Part shown: positions 10,901-23,045 of the stretch, in pieces
Layout of the letters: each line of letters starts with the position of its first letter
Position numbering within the stretch: the stretch's first letter is position 1
DNA from: Camellia lanceoleosa
Taxonomy: Eukaryota > Streptophyta > Magnoliopsida > Ericales > Theaceae
DNA length: 64,000 nt
Assembly (NCBI GenBank): GCA_025200525.1
Contig: CM045759.1
Coordinates: 3,224,001 to 3,288,000 of the forward strand
Reading direction: 5' to 3'
Position numbers and translations under genes: made by a program
Notes under the pieces: model-generated
What the model saw: only the letters and a program-made list of their open reading frames with translations
Database searches by the model: none
What the model was told of the DNA's origin: nothing

Positions 10901-13900
10901 TGATTTGAGTGTGGAAAATTTGTTTGGTAAAGAGTTTTGAAAATAGTTTTGAATTGAGTGGGGAATTGTTGATGTGACATTTGATATTTGATACAAAAAA
11001 TTACAACTCATTACCAAACATACAACTCAAAATTATTTTAAAGCACATAAAATTTTTTAAAAAGTTCAGAAAATGTTTTTTTTGAATATATAAAAATTAC
11101 CATATCAATTGCACAAAAAAAAATAAAAAATTCACTATTCGGGTCAACCGGTGGGACGACCGGTTAGGCAAAATTTGCAAAAAAAAAAATCCGAAAATAG
11201 CGCCTGCCTCAGAGTTCTTTGCAGAGTTTTGGAAACATGTTTCAAAACTCGTTCCAAACATCATTTGCGAATGTAGGTGTAGAATCACGTTTTAAAAACA
11301 AAACCAAACAGAGCCTTAATGTTTCAGAGCTCATTCTGTAATGCTAGGATTTTCCAATTACTCTCTCATATGTTTTTGTCTTCTCCTAGCTAGTGTTATT
11401 TTCTCAACAGTAAACTTTGAGGATTGATGTTCAGTTTGAAATTAATCCATAGTTTCTTGAAGCTACTTACAAAGAATTTTATTTGGATTTTGATGTTATG
11501 TTGGTTTTTGACGACTAAGGAATTTCTTTACAACAACTAATAATACAATTATAATCAACTAATGTGCTTTACTATGATGCCAGGATTGCAGATAAATCTC
11601 AAATTTATACTCAACATGCCTATATGAGACCCCTTGGACTAGGTTTGTCTTTGATCCCTTGTACACTTTTTAGAGGGTCTTGATTGCATTTCAGTACTTG
11701 GTTTAATTAAAAAAGAGCTGAAAGTTCATTGTTTCTTTATTTATTTATAGTTATTACTGTTAAGTTTGCCTTGCTTTAATTCTTCTGTTTTTCCATTGTC
11801 AAGTTGCTATGGTTTTGGGTATTGATGAGGAGAAGGGGCCTCAACTCTTCAAGTGTGATCCGGCTGGCCATTTTTTTGGGCATAAGGTATTTGGCAAGTA
11901 ATTTCTCTTTTAGCTATCATTAACTAATCAGTTTCAGACTCTCGCTGTTTGTTTTTAATTTTTGTTCTTGAACTTTATTTTATTTGCACCATGGAATATG
12001 AGTCATGTGGCAGCATGAAGTTTGATATGCACTAACGACTGATAACATAACAATAAAATAGGTTTTAATATATTGGGGTAGCAATAGCAACACATCTATA
12101 CTTGACAACTAGCTAGGAGAATTTAGTATGCTTGTCTAAGGATAGATGTGGCTTGGGTATTAGTATAATTGGTTGAAACATGTATTCTTTAACATTTGGC
12201 GTCTTCGCGAATGACCTAGGTCTTAGATGTTTAAAGTTTTCTTAATTCATTATCTGTGGTTCAGAATGGTTTGTAGATAAAACAGAAGGTTCTTGAATTG
12301 TGCACTGAAATTTTGTTTTGATCTCTCATTATTTTGGAATGCACTGGAGCTTGTGTTTTAGGAAGTTATTGTTGCCTAAATTTAATTCATTGCAGGCAAC
12401 AAGTGCTGGATTAAAAGAGCAAGAGGCTATCAATTTTTTGGAGAAGAAAATGAAGAATGATCCTGCTTTCTCCTATGAGGAAACAGTACAGGTACAATTA
12501 TCTTCTTTTATATAGGTTGTTGAAGATAAGGCTCATGAGTTAGCAGCCCCTGCCTTCTTTTGTCTTCTTGTTGCAATGCAGTTCTGTTCTTTTGTTTCTA
12601 GGGTTTAGTATTTGTATATTTATCGCTTCGAATTATGCATTTTGGGCTATATACAAGTGTTTCTAATTAATAGATGATTAAAACTTGTGATGCTTTTGGA
12701 AGTTTAGCCACCATGCTCATCACAATACAGCTGAGAATTTCACTGCATTTGTATCCTGGAAGAAGGGGTTGACTAAATTCTTTCATCATATGTCAACTAG
12801 CTTTTGGAGTTTCTAGTGTCTGGGAGTTTCTAGTGAAGCAGAAAATGGACAGGATGTTGTTTCTCTTTGGTTTAGATAATCTACAGCAATAATTATTTTG
12901 TTTTTTATTTGGTATGGTTTCTCTCATTGCCTATTCGATTCTATTCTTTTTTTTTTTTTTTGAACATTTATGTTTAAACAGAGAATTATGCCTTTTACTC
13001 GTAAAGTAAAAAATGGGCTATGCATTAATAGGACTCACAAGTTTGATCCCAAACTACTGTTTTTATCTTACTCTGGTCAAGCCGTAAAGCTTCTAATGCT
13101 GCTGATATGAATAATTTGTCTGCACTTCTAATTTGATTTCCAGATAAATCTTCTTCTTGGGGACTGTTTACTTGTCTCAAGTTTGATATATTAATTTCAG
13201 AATTATATGTGGTTCTAATATTGCAAAGTTACTTTTATTCTGTAGACTTCGATTTCTGCACTGCAATCTGTTTTACAAGAGGATTTCAAGGCTACTGAGA
13301 TTGAGGTATTGCCATTTTCTTAGCAACTTCCTAAGTACTTATTTTTCTTCATAAGGTACTCTACAAGTCATTAACAAATTTACTTTTCTTCAACAATCTA
13401 ATTTAGCCTAAATCATCTCACTCATTCTCTTTCTCTCTGTGTGATATGTTCCAATTCAAAGGTCATCACTTATTTTAATTACTATTTTATGTTGGTTGGT
13501 GGTGTCGTCTTTCAGTTGAAGCCATCCTTGCTTAACACAAGGATCCTCAAAAATTGATAGTAGGGTATATCATTTCACTTGTGTTTTAAGAAATTTTAAT
13601 CAACTTCACATTAGGATGTACTTAGACTATATTGAGTTCATGTCTAGCCTTCGTTTTTCAATGCCAACAACACATAAGGCTCCATTGAGGTTGATCGTGC
13701 AGTTCAACCACTGATTAATTTCTTCCACTAAAGATTGCAGGCATTAACTAAAGATAAGGAAAATGTGATTCTTAAAACAAGCTCATAGTTCAATTCAACA
13801 ATAATGAGAACCTTGTTGTGACTATCTCTGAAAACAAGGGCATAGCGCACAGGGTTTGAGCCTATTTGGGTCATCAGCAATACAACTAACACAGAAAAAT

Positions 13901-14946
13901 TTCTCTGAAAAGTGCATAGAAACACATCATTCCGCATACTCTTTTTTTGTTTTTTTCGCATAATTTTTTTTTGCATTTGTATTGTTTTCCATGGGGTCAT
14001 CATCAGACATAGAAGCTAAATCAAACAGATGCATTCAATTGAATTAAAAAGTTCAAATAGTCACAAAATGTAAATATGCATTTATATTTGGTGCTTATTC
14101 AGCACATGATTTGAGATTTGGAGTAGGAGTTCAACAAAAGAATTGTGCTCTGAAATAATGTCATTTTATGTTCTATAAGTTGCTCCTGCTTTTAGTTTCC
14201 CACATGCTAAACACGTCATTGGTAATTTTGGGTTCTGTTAAAGGAGTTTTTCCTACTTTCAACACGGATTTAATGTTCCCAACACGATAAAGTAGGTATG
14301 ATCATTTTAATAGGATAATGCGGAACATAGATCAGATATGTTAGGTTGACAATTCTCTGTTTAGTATCTTATCTGTTCCCTGTGGTGTGCCCCGTGTGGG
14401 GAGAGTATTTTATGTAACGAGTACGCCACATGGCTGAGCTAATGTGGAGTACCTTTCCGTTTCTTGTTTGTCATGTGGTAAGAGTTGGACCACAGAAATC
14501 TCTTTGTGCTTGGCCTGTAGTGCTGAATGTTTGGCCACATCAAATACTGGCCTCACTTTGTGCTTGGCCCGAAGTGTTGAATGTTATGCCATATCAAACC
14601 GCAGCCCCACTAACCTAACAAACAATGAGCAGAGAAAACTACCCGACGTCGGCTAGGCCACGTGGCGTATCCATTACATAAAATTCTTTCTCCCAATGTG
14701 GAAAACCATTCCATATGCAGGCACTAGTCACTTTCCTTCGTCTTCTTGTTATGCTAAATACTCTTTTCTAGAGTATGAATTTGGAATGGTATTTGTTCAG
14801 TTTATTGTGTATATTTTTCTCAAATCACTTAAATGATTCTTAATGTTTGGTAGGTTGGAGTTGTGAGGAAAGATAATCCAGTTTTCAGAGTCTTGTCAAC
14901 TGAGGAAATTGATGAGCACTTGGTTGCCATAAGTGAGCGAGACTGA
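7910..14946 (+). CDS. PAA1: 20S proteasome subunit alpha type-6
   Basis: One of the seven alpha subunits forming the outer rings of the 20S proteasome core, where it helps gate substrate entry; acts in cytosol and nucleus. Nine coding exons: 7910-7985, 8098-8192, 8292-8373, 10591-10687, 11584-11642, 11804-11886, 12396-12491, 13246-13305 and 14854-14946. All introns are GT-AG and all phases join, giving 246 residues, the family length. The N-terminus [20 protein letters not shown] carries the alpha-type proteasome signature ([20 protein letters not shown]). The protein ends [10 protein letters not shown]. Alpha subunits lack the catalytic threonine, as here. Intron 3 (2.2 kb) contains a segment repeated near 62 kb and a small MITE; introns 4 and 8 also hold MITE-like insertions. 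The coding sequence looks intact. PAA1 and PAA2 of Arabidopsis are paralogues I cannot tell apart here. Confidence 0.97.
8476..9705 (+). repeat. Dispersed duplicate, copy A (PAA intron 3)
   Basis: Nearly collinear and highly similar to 61570-63140. Shared runs include GTTTGTTAAGTGGCA at the left edge, TTTACTCAAATTTAAATTTG inside and CTAACAAAAAGCCA at the right edge. The segment sits wholly inside intron 3. Differences between the copies are mostly substitutions plus three large indels. Non-coding. It may itself be a non-autonomous element or a gene-derived duplication. Confidence 0.85.
9181..9314. mobile_element. 134-bp Tourist-like MITE
   Basis: Terminal inverted repeat GGCCTCGTTT / AAACGAGGCC, with TAA duplicated on both sides (9178-9180 and 9315-9317). 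The duplicate locus has the undisturbed single TAA at 62556-62558, so this is a filled/empty pair. TIR and 3-bp target fit the PIF/Harbinger (Tourist) group. Confidence 0.9.
10825..11315. mobile_element. 491-bp Tourist-like MITE in PAA intron 4
   Basis: Begins GGTTGCGTTTGGTAGAG and ends ...AAAACCAAACAGAGCC, imperfectly inverted, flanked by TTA on both sides (10822-10824 and 11316-11318). Non-coding, with several internal inverted stretches (TTTTGAAA-type). PIF/Harbinger-derived by TIR and target. Confidence 0.75.
14398..14694. mobile_element. MITE-like element in PAA intron 8
   Basis: The two ends are imperfect inverted copies over about 40 bp: the left includes ATTTTATGTAA...TACGCCACATGGC, the right (read inverted) ATTTTATGTAA...TACGCCACGTGGC. 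The interior has a short direct repeat (CTTTGTGCTTGGCC) at 14502 and 14555. No clear target duplication is seen. The long TIRs suggest a Mutator-like MITE, but this is tentative. Confidence 0.5.
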
Positions 14947-15258
14947 TCAACTCTAGACTCTGATGCTGCTTTGTGAAATGTCCGGGTTGGTACTTGAAAC
15001 CATCTAGTTATGCTTGAATTGAATGTGGAAGTAGAAGTTCCCCTGGATATGCTTTTTTAATCATTGAACAAAAATTATGTTTCAGTTTAAACTGTTTCTT
15101 GTATTGCACACGATTTTTATGGGATAACATGGTTTCAGACTGTTTTTCTGCACGCCTATATTTTTGTTATGACCATGTTTCAAAGTAGGCCCTGACAAAT
15201 TTTTGCTGTGTGCACGTGTGCGTGTGTATGGTTGTGTTTAGCCACTTATGTCTCATGC

Positions 15259-15814
15259 TAGGACTGTTCAAAAATCTGTTAAAACCTGTAATATGGACTG
15301 AACCAGACTAAATCATACGGTTTGGTTCGGTTCTATTAAGAATCGGTTCGGTTTCGGTTTAAGAAATATGAAAACTGTAAAAATGGTTCAGTTAATGGTT
15401 TTTATAAAAAAATCATGGATCGAACCGAATCAAATCGAACCGAGCCGAATTTAAAAAAAAAAAAAATATAATATCAAGTTTTATTTTTATTAATTAGTTT
15501 TTTGTAATTTTAATGATATTAGGATGATATGGATATGTAATGTTGAGTAATGCCTTACTATTATTAGTTTTTATCATGAGTTAAATGTAATTAGTTTGAG
15601 TAATTATTTTGCTAATATTAACAATTTATTCTTGTAAATAGAAATTTTTAGAACCGTGAACTAAACCGAAATCGAACTGTTATTTCGGTTTGGTCTAGTT
15701 TGGTTTTACAAGTATAACGGTCTGGTTTGATTTTCAAAATTATAGAACTGTTAGGATCGGTTTGGTTTTTGAATTTTCTCATAACCGAACCAATTCGAAC
15801 CGTGTACACCTTTA
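15259..15814. mobile_element. hAT-type MITE
   Basis: Ends TAGGACTGTTCAAAA and ...GTGTACACCTTTA, imperfect hAT-like terminal inverted repeats, flanked by TCTCATGC (15251-15258) and TCTCGTGC (15815-15822), an 8-bp target duplication with one mismatch. Subterminal GGTTCGGTT / AACCGAACC repeats lie at both sides. No transposase frame. It sits just past the PAA 3' end. Confidence 0.75.
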
Positions 15815-16429
15815 TCTCGTGCTGATGGTGATGGATTAGTACAGTTGATCACTTATGGAATATTTGATTACTCCACAAGTCCGAGTTGTTTATTAGCCCT
15901 AATATGCTGGAAGAGGATCGTGTCTTATTATTATTATTATTAGTAATTTTTTGGGTTATGTTGTCCAGGTTGGGTTTAGAATTTGATTAGGGTTACCCTT
16001 TCTCTTTCCTGGATTAGTTTTGGGAGTGTGTCAATTGAGCTCCAGATGATATATCATATTATGTAGTCTCTGGGTTATCCTTTTTGAGCATTGTGGCTCC
16101 ATTTCTGTCTCTTGTTCTGTATAATTGCATGCAAGTTTGCAAATGTTCCTAACATTATTGGTTTTTCTCAAGCTAGGGTTTTGAATTTACCTATTTGAGA
16201 CATGAATATTATTATAATTTTACAGGGGAGAATACCTGATGGGATGACAACTGGTATCTTATCTGCCCTAGTCTTGTGTCGGTTGAAGTAACGATCAATC
16301 CCTTCATCCAAAAAGAAAGAAAAAGAAGTTGTTTACAAATTACTTGTTTCGAAGTGTGGTCTCTTAATCTAAATTTAGTTAGAGGTTACAGTAGGGAAGA
16401 GTATTCAGTTTGATTGGTTAGGTTTTTCA

Positions 16430-16830
16430 AAAAAATATTTTTTACAAAATTCTATTTTCTTATTTTTTGTATTTTTTTTAATTTTTATTGAATTTTTTTA
16501 ATATTTTAAGTAATTTTTTTTTTATTTTTTAGACATACTTAACATAAATATACTTAAAAAGTAAAAAATTTGTGAATTTTTTTTTAAAAATTCATTAAAT
16601 ACTAAAAATATAAAAATTCAGTACATTTTTTATATTTTTATGTATTTATTAATTTTTTAAAATATTTTTTCATAAATTTTTTACTTTTTAGATGCATGTA
16701 AGTAAGGTGTATCTAAAAAAGTAAAAAAAAATCTTTAAAATTTTAAAAATATTCACTAAAAGCAAAAAAATACAAAAATTAAAAAATTCAATTTTTAAAA
16801 AATTTAATCTAAAAAATTCAAATTAAACAC
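16430..16830. repeat. AT-rich foldback (inverted repeat) element
   Basis: Runs such as AAAAGTAAAAAATTTGTGAA near 16558 recur inverted as TTCATAAATTTTTTACTTTT near 16670, so the DNA could fold on itself. A similarly organised segment occurs at 55430-55830. Exact ends and target duplication are unclear. Confidence 0.45.
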
Positions 16831-17197
16831 ACTGATTATTCTTAGAAATGTTTGGCTCGACTTGTGTTAGGTTAGTTAAAGACTAGTTTATGATTGAGAC
16901 TTGTTATATAAATAATTTAAACTCAAATGTGTTTTAAATTTTTTTTAAAATTTTAATTTAAATAATTTATTACTCAGTTTAATTCTTTAATCCTTTGTTA
17001 ATTTTTATATGAATGGTATTAAGTTAAGAGAGAGTTGTATTTTTTGATCATAGTGTGGATTTGATATATATATTTTATTTTGATGTGATTTTATATTTTT
17101 GTGTGTGATTTGTTTGATTCATTAATTTCTTTCTTGTTTATTATTTCATATCTCATTAATTTTAGTTAGGGAGGGTCAATTCCTAACAACAGCTTGG

Positions 17198-17293
17198 GTT
17201 GTGGGTGATAGGTTTGGGATAAAGATGGGTCAAGGCTGCTTTTGAGTTGTGGGTGATAGGTTTGGGATAAAGATGGGTCAAGGCTGCTTTTGA
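17198..17293 (+). repeat. Two 48-bp tandem repeats
   Basis: The unit beginning GTTGTGGGTGATAGGTTTGG occurs twice without visible difference (17198-17245 and 17246-17293), so the duplication is recent. Confidence 0.9.
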
Positions 17294-18649
17294 TTTTTGG
17301 CTACATCTGCTATGCTTTCAAGGATTCAATTCAACCTAATTATGTTCGAAGTGTTTAAAATGAAAAATTATAGGATAAATTATAAATATACTTCTTGAGA
17401 TTTATTTAAAGTACAGATTATTTTTTGAGATTTGAAAAATTATAAATACTCTTTTATTAGAAATTTTTTATTTAATAAAATTAATTAAAAAAATAAAATT
17501 CATAATTATTTTGTTATACAATAATAAAATTATTTAAATTATTAATTAAAACATATTTTTAACATCATTAAAAACTATTAATTAATTTGATAATTTATTA
17601 ATAAAATGAGTATTTTTTTATGAAATTAAAAATCTCAAGGATAAAATATAATTTTTAAAACTACATGGACGATTTATATTTTAATAAAATTTCAGTAACT
17701 TACCCAAAATTATATTATGCTTCATAGGTAAATACGTGTGGTGTCACAGGTTGAATTTAATTGGCTAAAATAGTAACATTTACTACTTTCATTTCTTTTT
17801 TTAGCGACAATAACACACTTGTCTTAAGAAAAATACTTGAGACTTTCTTTTTTTTGGAAACTCCCACAATTCTTTTTGGATTTCAACCATTAATTCATAT
17901 GTAGGACTCACTTATGTATATGTAGAGTTCATACCATCAATGATTGAGATTCAAAAAAAATTGTGGAGGTCTTCAAAGAAAAAAAAAAAAGAAAAAAAAA
18001 AAGTCTCAATCATGATTGCTTGTCTTAACATAAAAAGTTTTAAGTAATACTCTAATACCTCCAATAATTAAATAACTTTGGTATAGTCCAATCAGAGCAA
18101 GATTGAAGTTGTCGGTAGACCATGAACTACAAAACCTCTGTTTTCCCTTGCTCTTCCCCTCTCAATCCAATACTTTAGACATGACCCAACATCGAATATT
18201 TGAAAGTGAAAAACAGAACTTTAGGCATCTAAATCTGACCCAACAAAAAGAAGAACCAAAAAACATAAAAAATAAAAACATAAAATATTAGAAAGTGAAA
18301 AAACGAAAACCTACATTACATAATACATTTTCAATCATAATTAAAAAATAATAATGAGTGATAATCAGACATTACACAAAGTATAATTAAAGACATTTTA
18401 AATCATAATTAAAATAATAATCACAATAAATTATAACCAACATCACAATAAATTATAATTAACATCACAATAGATCATAATAAATCTTTCAATTGCTAAA
18501 CGAATGACTCGATTCAAGAGCCATCATTAACTTTGTAAAACACTCTAAGATTCTTTTATCATAATCTTTTAAAAGATTTTTAAAATCAACTTTTAAAAAT
18601 CTAGAAACCCTAGATGTTGATTTGTGATTATGTACCAATTTTAAGTAAA

Positions 18650-19682
18650 ATATAACAATCCCAATCAAACAATCAAGAGAAAGAGACACAACAATTTTTA
18701 CGTGGAAAAACTACAATTGGACACCTCCAACTGTGATAAAAAAATCACGGGCAACTGTCACAAGACAATCCACTAAGAAGAATTAAAGGAATTACACAGG
18801 TATACTCTCAATTATCTAGCGAATCCACAACGCCTAATTGAACCAACCTCTATGTGCCTCTTCCAACCCCATCTTCAGCACGGAATTGTCTTTCTGATGA
18901 GCCACTTCGGATTCCACCAAAGCTTCAGGCTCGAATTCTTCAGAATCCACAACTAAAGAACAACTCTCTCTTTTATGTATAACAAACAAATCTTTGATGT
19001 ACTCTCTTTAAACCATGAGTTGAATACTCAATAAAATATCAAAGAAAATAACAAAATATCCCCATATATAAACCTTTAAGAACCAAAAAGAAGATCTGGA
19101 GGACTTCAATCAATCACTTAGTTTTGGGAGAAAACCAAGTATTTATAGAGAACCAAAAGTAATCCTAGATTGGGAAGAAAACAAACTCCTTGAGAAATCC
19201 GGATTCTGAGGCTCGCTCGAGCGAAACTTTGCTGGCTCGAGCGAGGAGTGTATTTTTCGTGATTTCTACTAGTGCCTTGGCTCGAACGACGAATCCTTGG
19301 CTCGAGCGAGGAATACACTCTTTCAGGTTTTTGTATGGACGCAATCCTTGGCTCGAACGAGAACTCCTTGGATCGAGCGAGCAAACCTTGGCTCGAGCGA
19401 GCTCTTCTTGGCTCGAGCGACCAATGGCAGACATGCAATTTTGAATGCAATTTTGAATGCAATTTTGCATTTTGCCATGAAATGACCGGCATTTTGACCC
19501 CCGTAATAATCAGCGAAGTGGCAATCTTGAAAGCATTAACATCATAAACTTCTCTGCATGGCTCGATCTGGGTTTGGATTTGCATCTAATAAACTCATAG
19601 TCTCACTGAAATAAAAGTGCAAAAATAAATACATCTGAAAGGAGTTTTGTCAAACGTGATTGTCAAGAATAAAAACCTAACA
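18650..19682 (-). mobile_element. Probable Copia LTR remnant
   Basis: On the minus strand the segment starts TGTTAGGTTTTTATTCTTG near 19682 and runs to about 18650. There a sequence resembling a decayed initiator-tRNA primer site (TTGGTAC...) follows TATTTTACTTAAAA. No coding domains lie beside it, so it may be a solo or truncated LTR. It carries the CTCGAG-type palindrome array at 19216-19417 and a short tandem of TTTTGAATGCAA near 19438-19465. LTR identity is inferred. Confidence 0.4.
19210..19422. repeat. 20-bp-phased CTCGAG palindrome array 1
   Basis: CTCGAG or one-base variants begin at 19216, 19236, 19281, 19301, 19352, 19372, 19392 and 19412. Partners are exactly 20 bp apart, and the last four form a 20-bp ladder. 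Most sit in GGCTCGAGCGA contexts while the intervening bases vary. Confidence 0.9.
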
Positions 19683-19851
19683 AACTTGATTCAAGAATTA
19701 CCATTAGTCTTGTAAATTTAGGTAGGACTATCATTGCCTTCCAAAGTTACTATTAGTCTTAAATTTGAGCTAAATTCCTCTTATTTCATCAAAGCCAAAA
19801 TTTGTTTGTCTAGTGGAGCTAACAATCAACCAACAAACAATCAAATGTCCA

Positions 19852-22388
19852 TGTAACACCCCAAAAATACAAATTATAATTATTTGAATTATCCATGTAT
19901 TAATTGTAGATTATATGATTTAATTTGTATATATCTGTCCAAATTGAGAAATTATATGTTGAGAATACAACTTTAGAATTGAAATTGACGACCTTACTGG
20001 GTTCAGAAATCGAAATTGAGTACATGAATATGTTACTTGGAATTTTTAGAGTTATCCTGGAGGTTTAATTAAAAATTGATTCCGTTTGATTCGCTAATTT
20101 TAATAGATTGGAATTAAATAATTGAATAGAAATTAGAGCTTAATACACATTAGTATAATTTAATTTAGTGTAATTAAAATTTTAAGATGATGAAATTAAT
20201 TTAATTTGAGTCAAATTGATTTTAATTAATTTCTTAGCCTTATGTGGTTTCACTTAATTTATTAGTCTAATTAAGTTGAGCCTAGTGTTTTACATAGTCA
20301 TCAATTGAATTAGAGTAGGAGAGTGTAGTGGACTTCTCTTACACTCAAATAGTCTTACACGTAGAGAGAGAAGGGATAGAACATTTGGTGAGGGAGTTCA
20401 ACAAGAGAAAGAAGTTAGGAAGAAGAGAAGGAGAAGGAGAACTTGAAATCTCCATAACTTCACAAACTTAAGGTAAGAATTACCATCAATTTTATGAAAT
20501 TGAAATGCTTCCCTCTTAATCCTTTAAGCATTGGCTTGTTTTAAGTAAAAACCATGAATAAATAAGAGATTAATAGTGTAATTTAATGTTAAAAATTCAT
20601 ATGAACATAAAAGAGAAGAAATTGTAAGAATTAGTGAAAGAACATGACATGCATGGTTAGATTTGAAGAAGAATTTAGCCTAAGGTTTTGACATGCATGA
20701 CTTGATTTCATGAAACTCTTGTTCATACATTTGATTTCTTGCATAGTTCTTCAAATTGGAGGAGGAAACTCCATGAATTTTTAATTTAGAGCTCAAAATA
20801 GGCATGTTTTGTAATTTTCCAAATTAATTAAAATTTTGATCTTTCAATTGAACACTTGAGCTTTGTTTTAAAGTTTTAATTGTGTTTCATGTTGAAAATT
20901 CATATCCATGCTTTTATGTTTCCTTGCATGGCTTAAAGGAATTCAAAAGAATGTTCCATGGAAGACGAATTTGGGACTCAAACTTGCATGTTTTATGATT
21001 TTACACTTAAATTCTAGATTTTGATATTTTAAATGGAAGTTAAGTTTACATTGAAGGTTTGATCTTTATTTCAAGTTAAATATTGAATTTCAACAAGGTC
21101 TTAATCAACATGTTTTAAGAGTTTTGGGCTTTGATTTGGAGTTGAAATTTCAAAATGTACATATTTATGAGTTTCTGATTTAGTAATTTAAACATGACTG
21201 AATAATTGTAATTTAATGTATATGGGCTTAATTTAAGTTTGATTGTGTAATTAGTGACTTAATAAGGGTTGGTATATGATTAGATTATTTATATTTAATT
21301 AGTTTGGTTAATACATAGCTAAACATATTTTAATTGGAGGTTAATAATCTAATTTATTCATAATACTAGTCATCCATATTTAAAAGGAATGGAAGAAAAA
21401 TAAATAGGAATAACCGAATGAAAATTATAATCAAATGAGAGAAACCGAAAAACAAACAAGTAACCGAATTAAATAGATTGTGAGAGTGTAATTGTAATCG
21501 TGTTGTGCTTGACTTATTTGTTTAGGTCAGACGCTGAACAATTAGCACGTGTTTTTCGGGAGCCCACTGTGAGTAATGTTATTGTAAAGATATGTTCATA
21601 TGAATTATGTTCCAAATGTAATTTGATAAGTTATAATTTCTGAAATGATATTTGTTTACGTGAACAAACATCCTATGTTTGAAATCTATTATGGCATCCA
21701 TAGATAGTCCTAAGTCATGGGGGACGATATGTTAATGCGGGTCCATGACATATATGTGATTACGAGATCTCGTTAGCCACTTTATTGTGGTGATATGTGT
21801 TTAATCAGTATCCGGAACCGATTACTCTAGTCGGAAGACGATATGTGATGTGTTCTATGAGATGCACCATTATGTTATGTTCTGATATGAATGATCGTGT
21901 CATGATTTGTTTTGCGGATATGATATATTTGGAATTCGTTCACTAACCCCTTTACTTTAATCTTATTCACTGGGCTTTAGCTCATTATTTTTATATATAT
22001 GTATAAGTGAGCGTTCTGGAGGGTAAGGCTAGAAGGGGGTCTTTAGTTGAGTCACCATTTTGAAGCCTACCGAGTTGTTTTGTGTGCCTCTGAGTTGGGG
22101 CCAGGCCTGGAAGGCCGTTGTCAGGCTTTTGATCATGAAGTACACTTTTGTTATGTGCATATGTTATGTATAAGATGTTAAGTTATAAGTTATGTACTGA
22201 ATGTGGGTAAATTAACATGTTTGCATGTAAATATTTGTTCATATAGATGCACAGCTCATTGGACTATTGGTGTTTTTGTATATTGCTTCCGCTAGCCCCG
22301 ATTTTTTTTTATTATACAGCCTTTGGTAATCTCGGATTACTGGCCGGCTATGACGCTAAACTTATAGGGGTAAGTTTGGGTCTCGACA
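19852..22388 (+). mobile_element. LTR-like element A (2537 bp)
   Basis: Begins TGTAACACCCCAAAA, ends GGGTCTCGACA, with GTCCA before and GTCAA after (a 5-bp duplication with one mismatch). It has TG...CA ends and no internal coding region, as expected of a solo LTR. It is the most divergent of four related copies (others start at 23046, 27886 and 30877). Shared signposts in order are a donor-like AAGGTAAGA (20471), TTTAGGTCAG...CTGTGAGTAA (21521-21574), ATTCACTGGGCTTTAGCTCA (21966), and a CTTCCGC block near the 3' end. It has no CTCGAG array. A long-LTR Gypsy (Tekay/Del-like) origin is a guess. Confidence 0.65.
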
Positions 22389-23045
22389 GTCAACTAATAA
22401 AAATAGTATCCAAATAAATAGTTGTTAAATCAAACATAACCTAAAAATGAAAAACAAGGTCTCATAGTAACTAGAAATTATGATAGGTCTAAAGTGTCGT
22501 GTAATTGTATGTCTATCGAATGAATATTTTTCTTATTTTTCAAATTATGTAAGTATTTAATCCATACTATTGGTTGAATACACAATTAACATAATTCTTG
22601 AAATACATAATAATTACTCCATGGCAATAGAATTCTTAAAAATATAAGGGATGGTTTGGCCAATTGCTTTTAGCATTTTTTTTAAAGTACTTTCTTAAAA
22701 AATCAAATTTTTTTTCTTCATTTCTAGGTACTATTAGATTAGAAGATCCTAAAAATTAAAAAATAATAATTATAACATTTTTTACTACAAATCTAAAAAA
22801 ATAATTTTTAACATAACCATAAAGAGATCAATAAAGAACAGAAGCTCCTGACAAGGATCGAAACTCTCGACCTTTCACTTACAAAGCGAACACAACACCA
22901 CTATGCTATGGAATCCACTTTTAATAAAGAGTTTAATTTTAATATAAATCGAATTAGTATAGTTTTACAAATAATTAGTAATCAACTAAATCAAACCTTA
23001 AGTTCTATTAAATGGGGTCGGTTACATGAATTATTTTTTTTCTCT
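22389..23045. other. Intergenic with a tRNA pseudogene
   Basis: AT-rich DNA between two LTR-like elements. Apart from the tRNA-Thr-like remnant at 22843-22915 nothing is recognised. Confidence 0.5.
22843..22915 (-). pseudogene. tRNA-Thr-like pseudogene
   Basis: Minus-strand sequence resembles the intact tRNA-Thr at 38616-38687 across its length, including the D-arm GCATAGTGGT and the CGCTTTGTAAG anticodon region (anticodon TGT instead of CGT). Mismatches in the acceptor, anticodon and T stems (for example AGAGTTTCGATCCTTG) would break the fold. Both loci share CAGAAGCTCC at the 3' side, pointing to common origin. Confidence 0.7.

Larger units (their letters stand above)
15815..18649. other. 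Intergenic AT-rich DNA, no gene seen
   Basis: Contains AT-rich foldback sequence (about 16430-16830) and a 48-bp tandem duplication at 17198. TCAATTCCTAACAAC near 17178 matches the end of the remnant Copia 5' LTR at 35083 and may be another LTR scrap. The rest is low-complexity AT-rich DNA without recognisable genes. Confidence 0.5.

Noticed and set aside
17178..17195. TCAATTCCTAACAAC as the end of another Copia element
   Set aside because: It matches the 35083 LTR end, but no primer site follows and no element body is recognised, so it is noted only as a possible scrap.
19190..19585. Overlapping open frames on both strands rich in LER, ARAS and SSQ residues, here and over the other palindrome arrays
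   Set aside because: CTCGAGCG repeats are palindromic and lack stop codons on either strand, so they keep several frames open at once. The peptides are by-products of the repeat, not genes.
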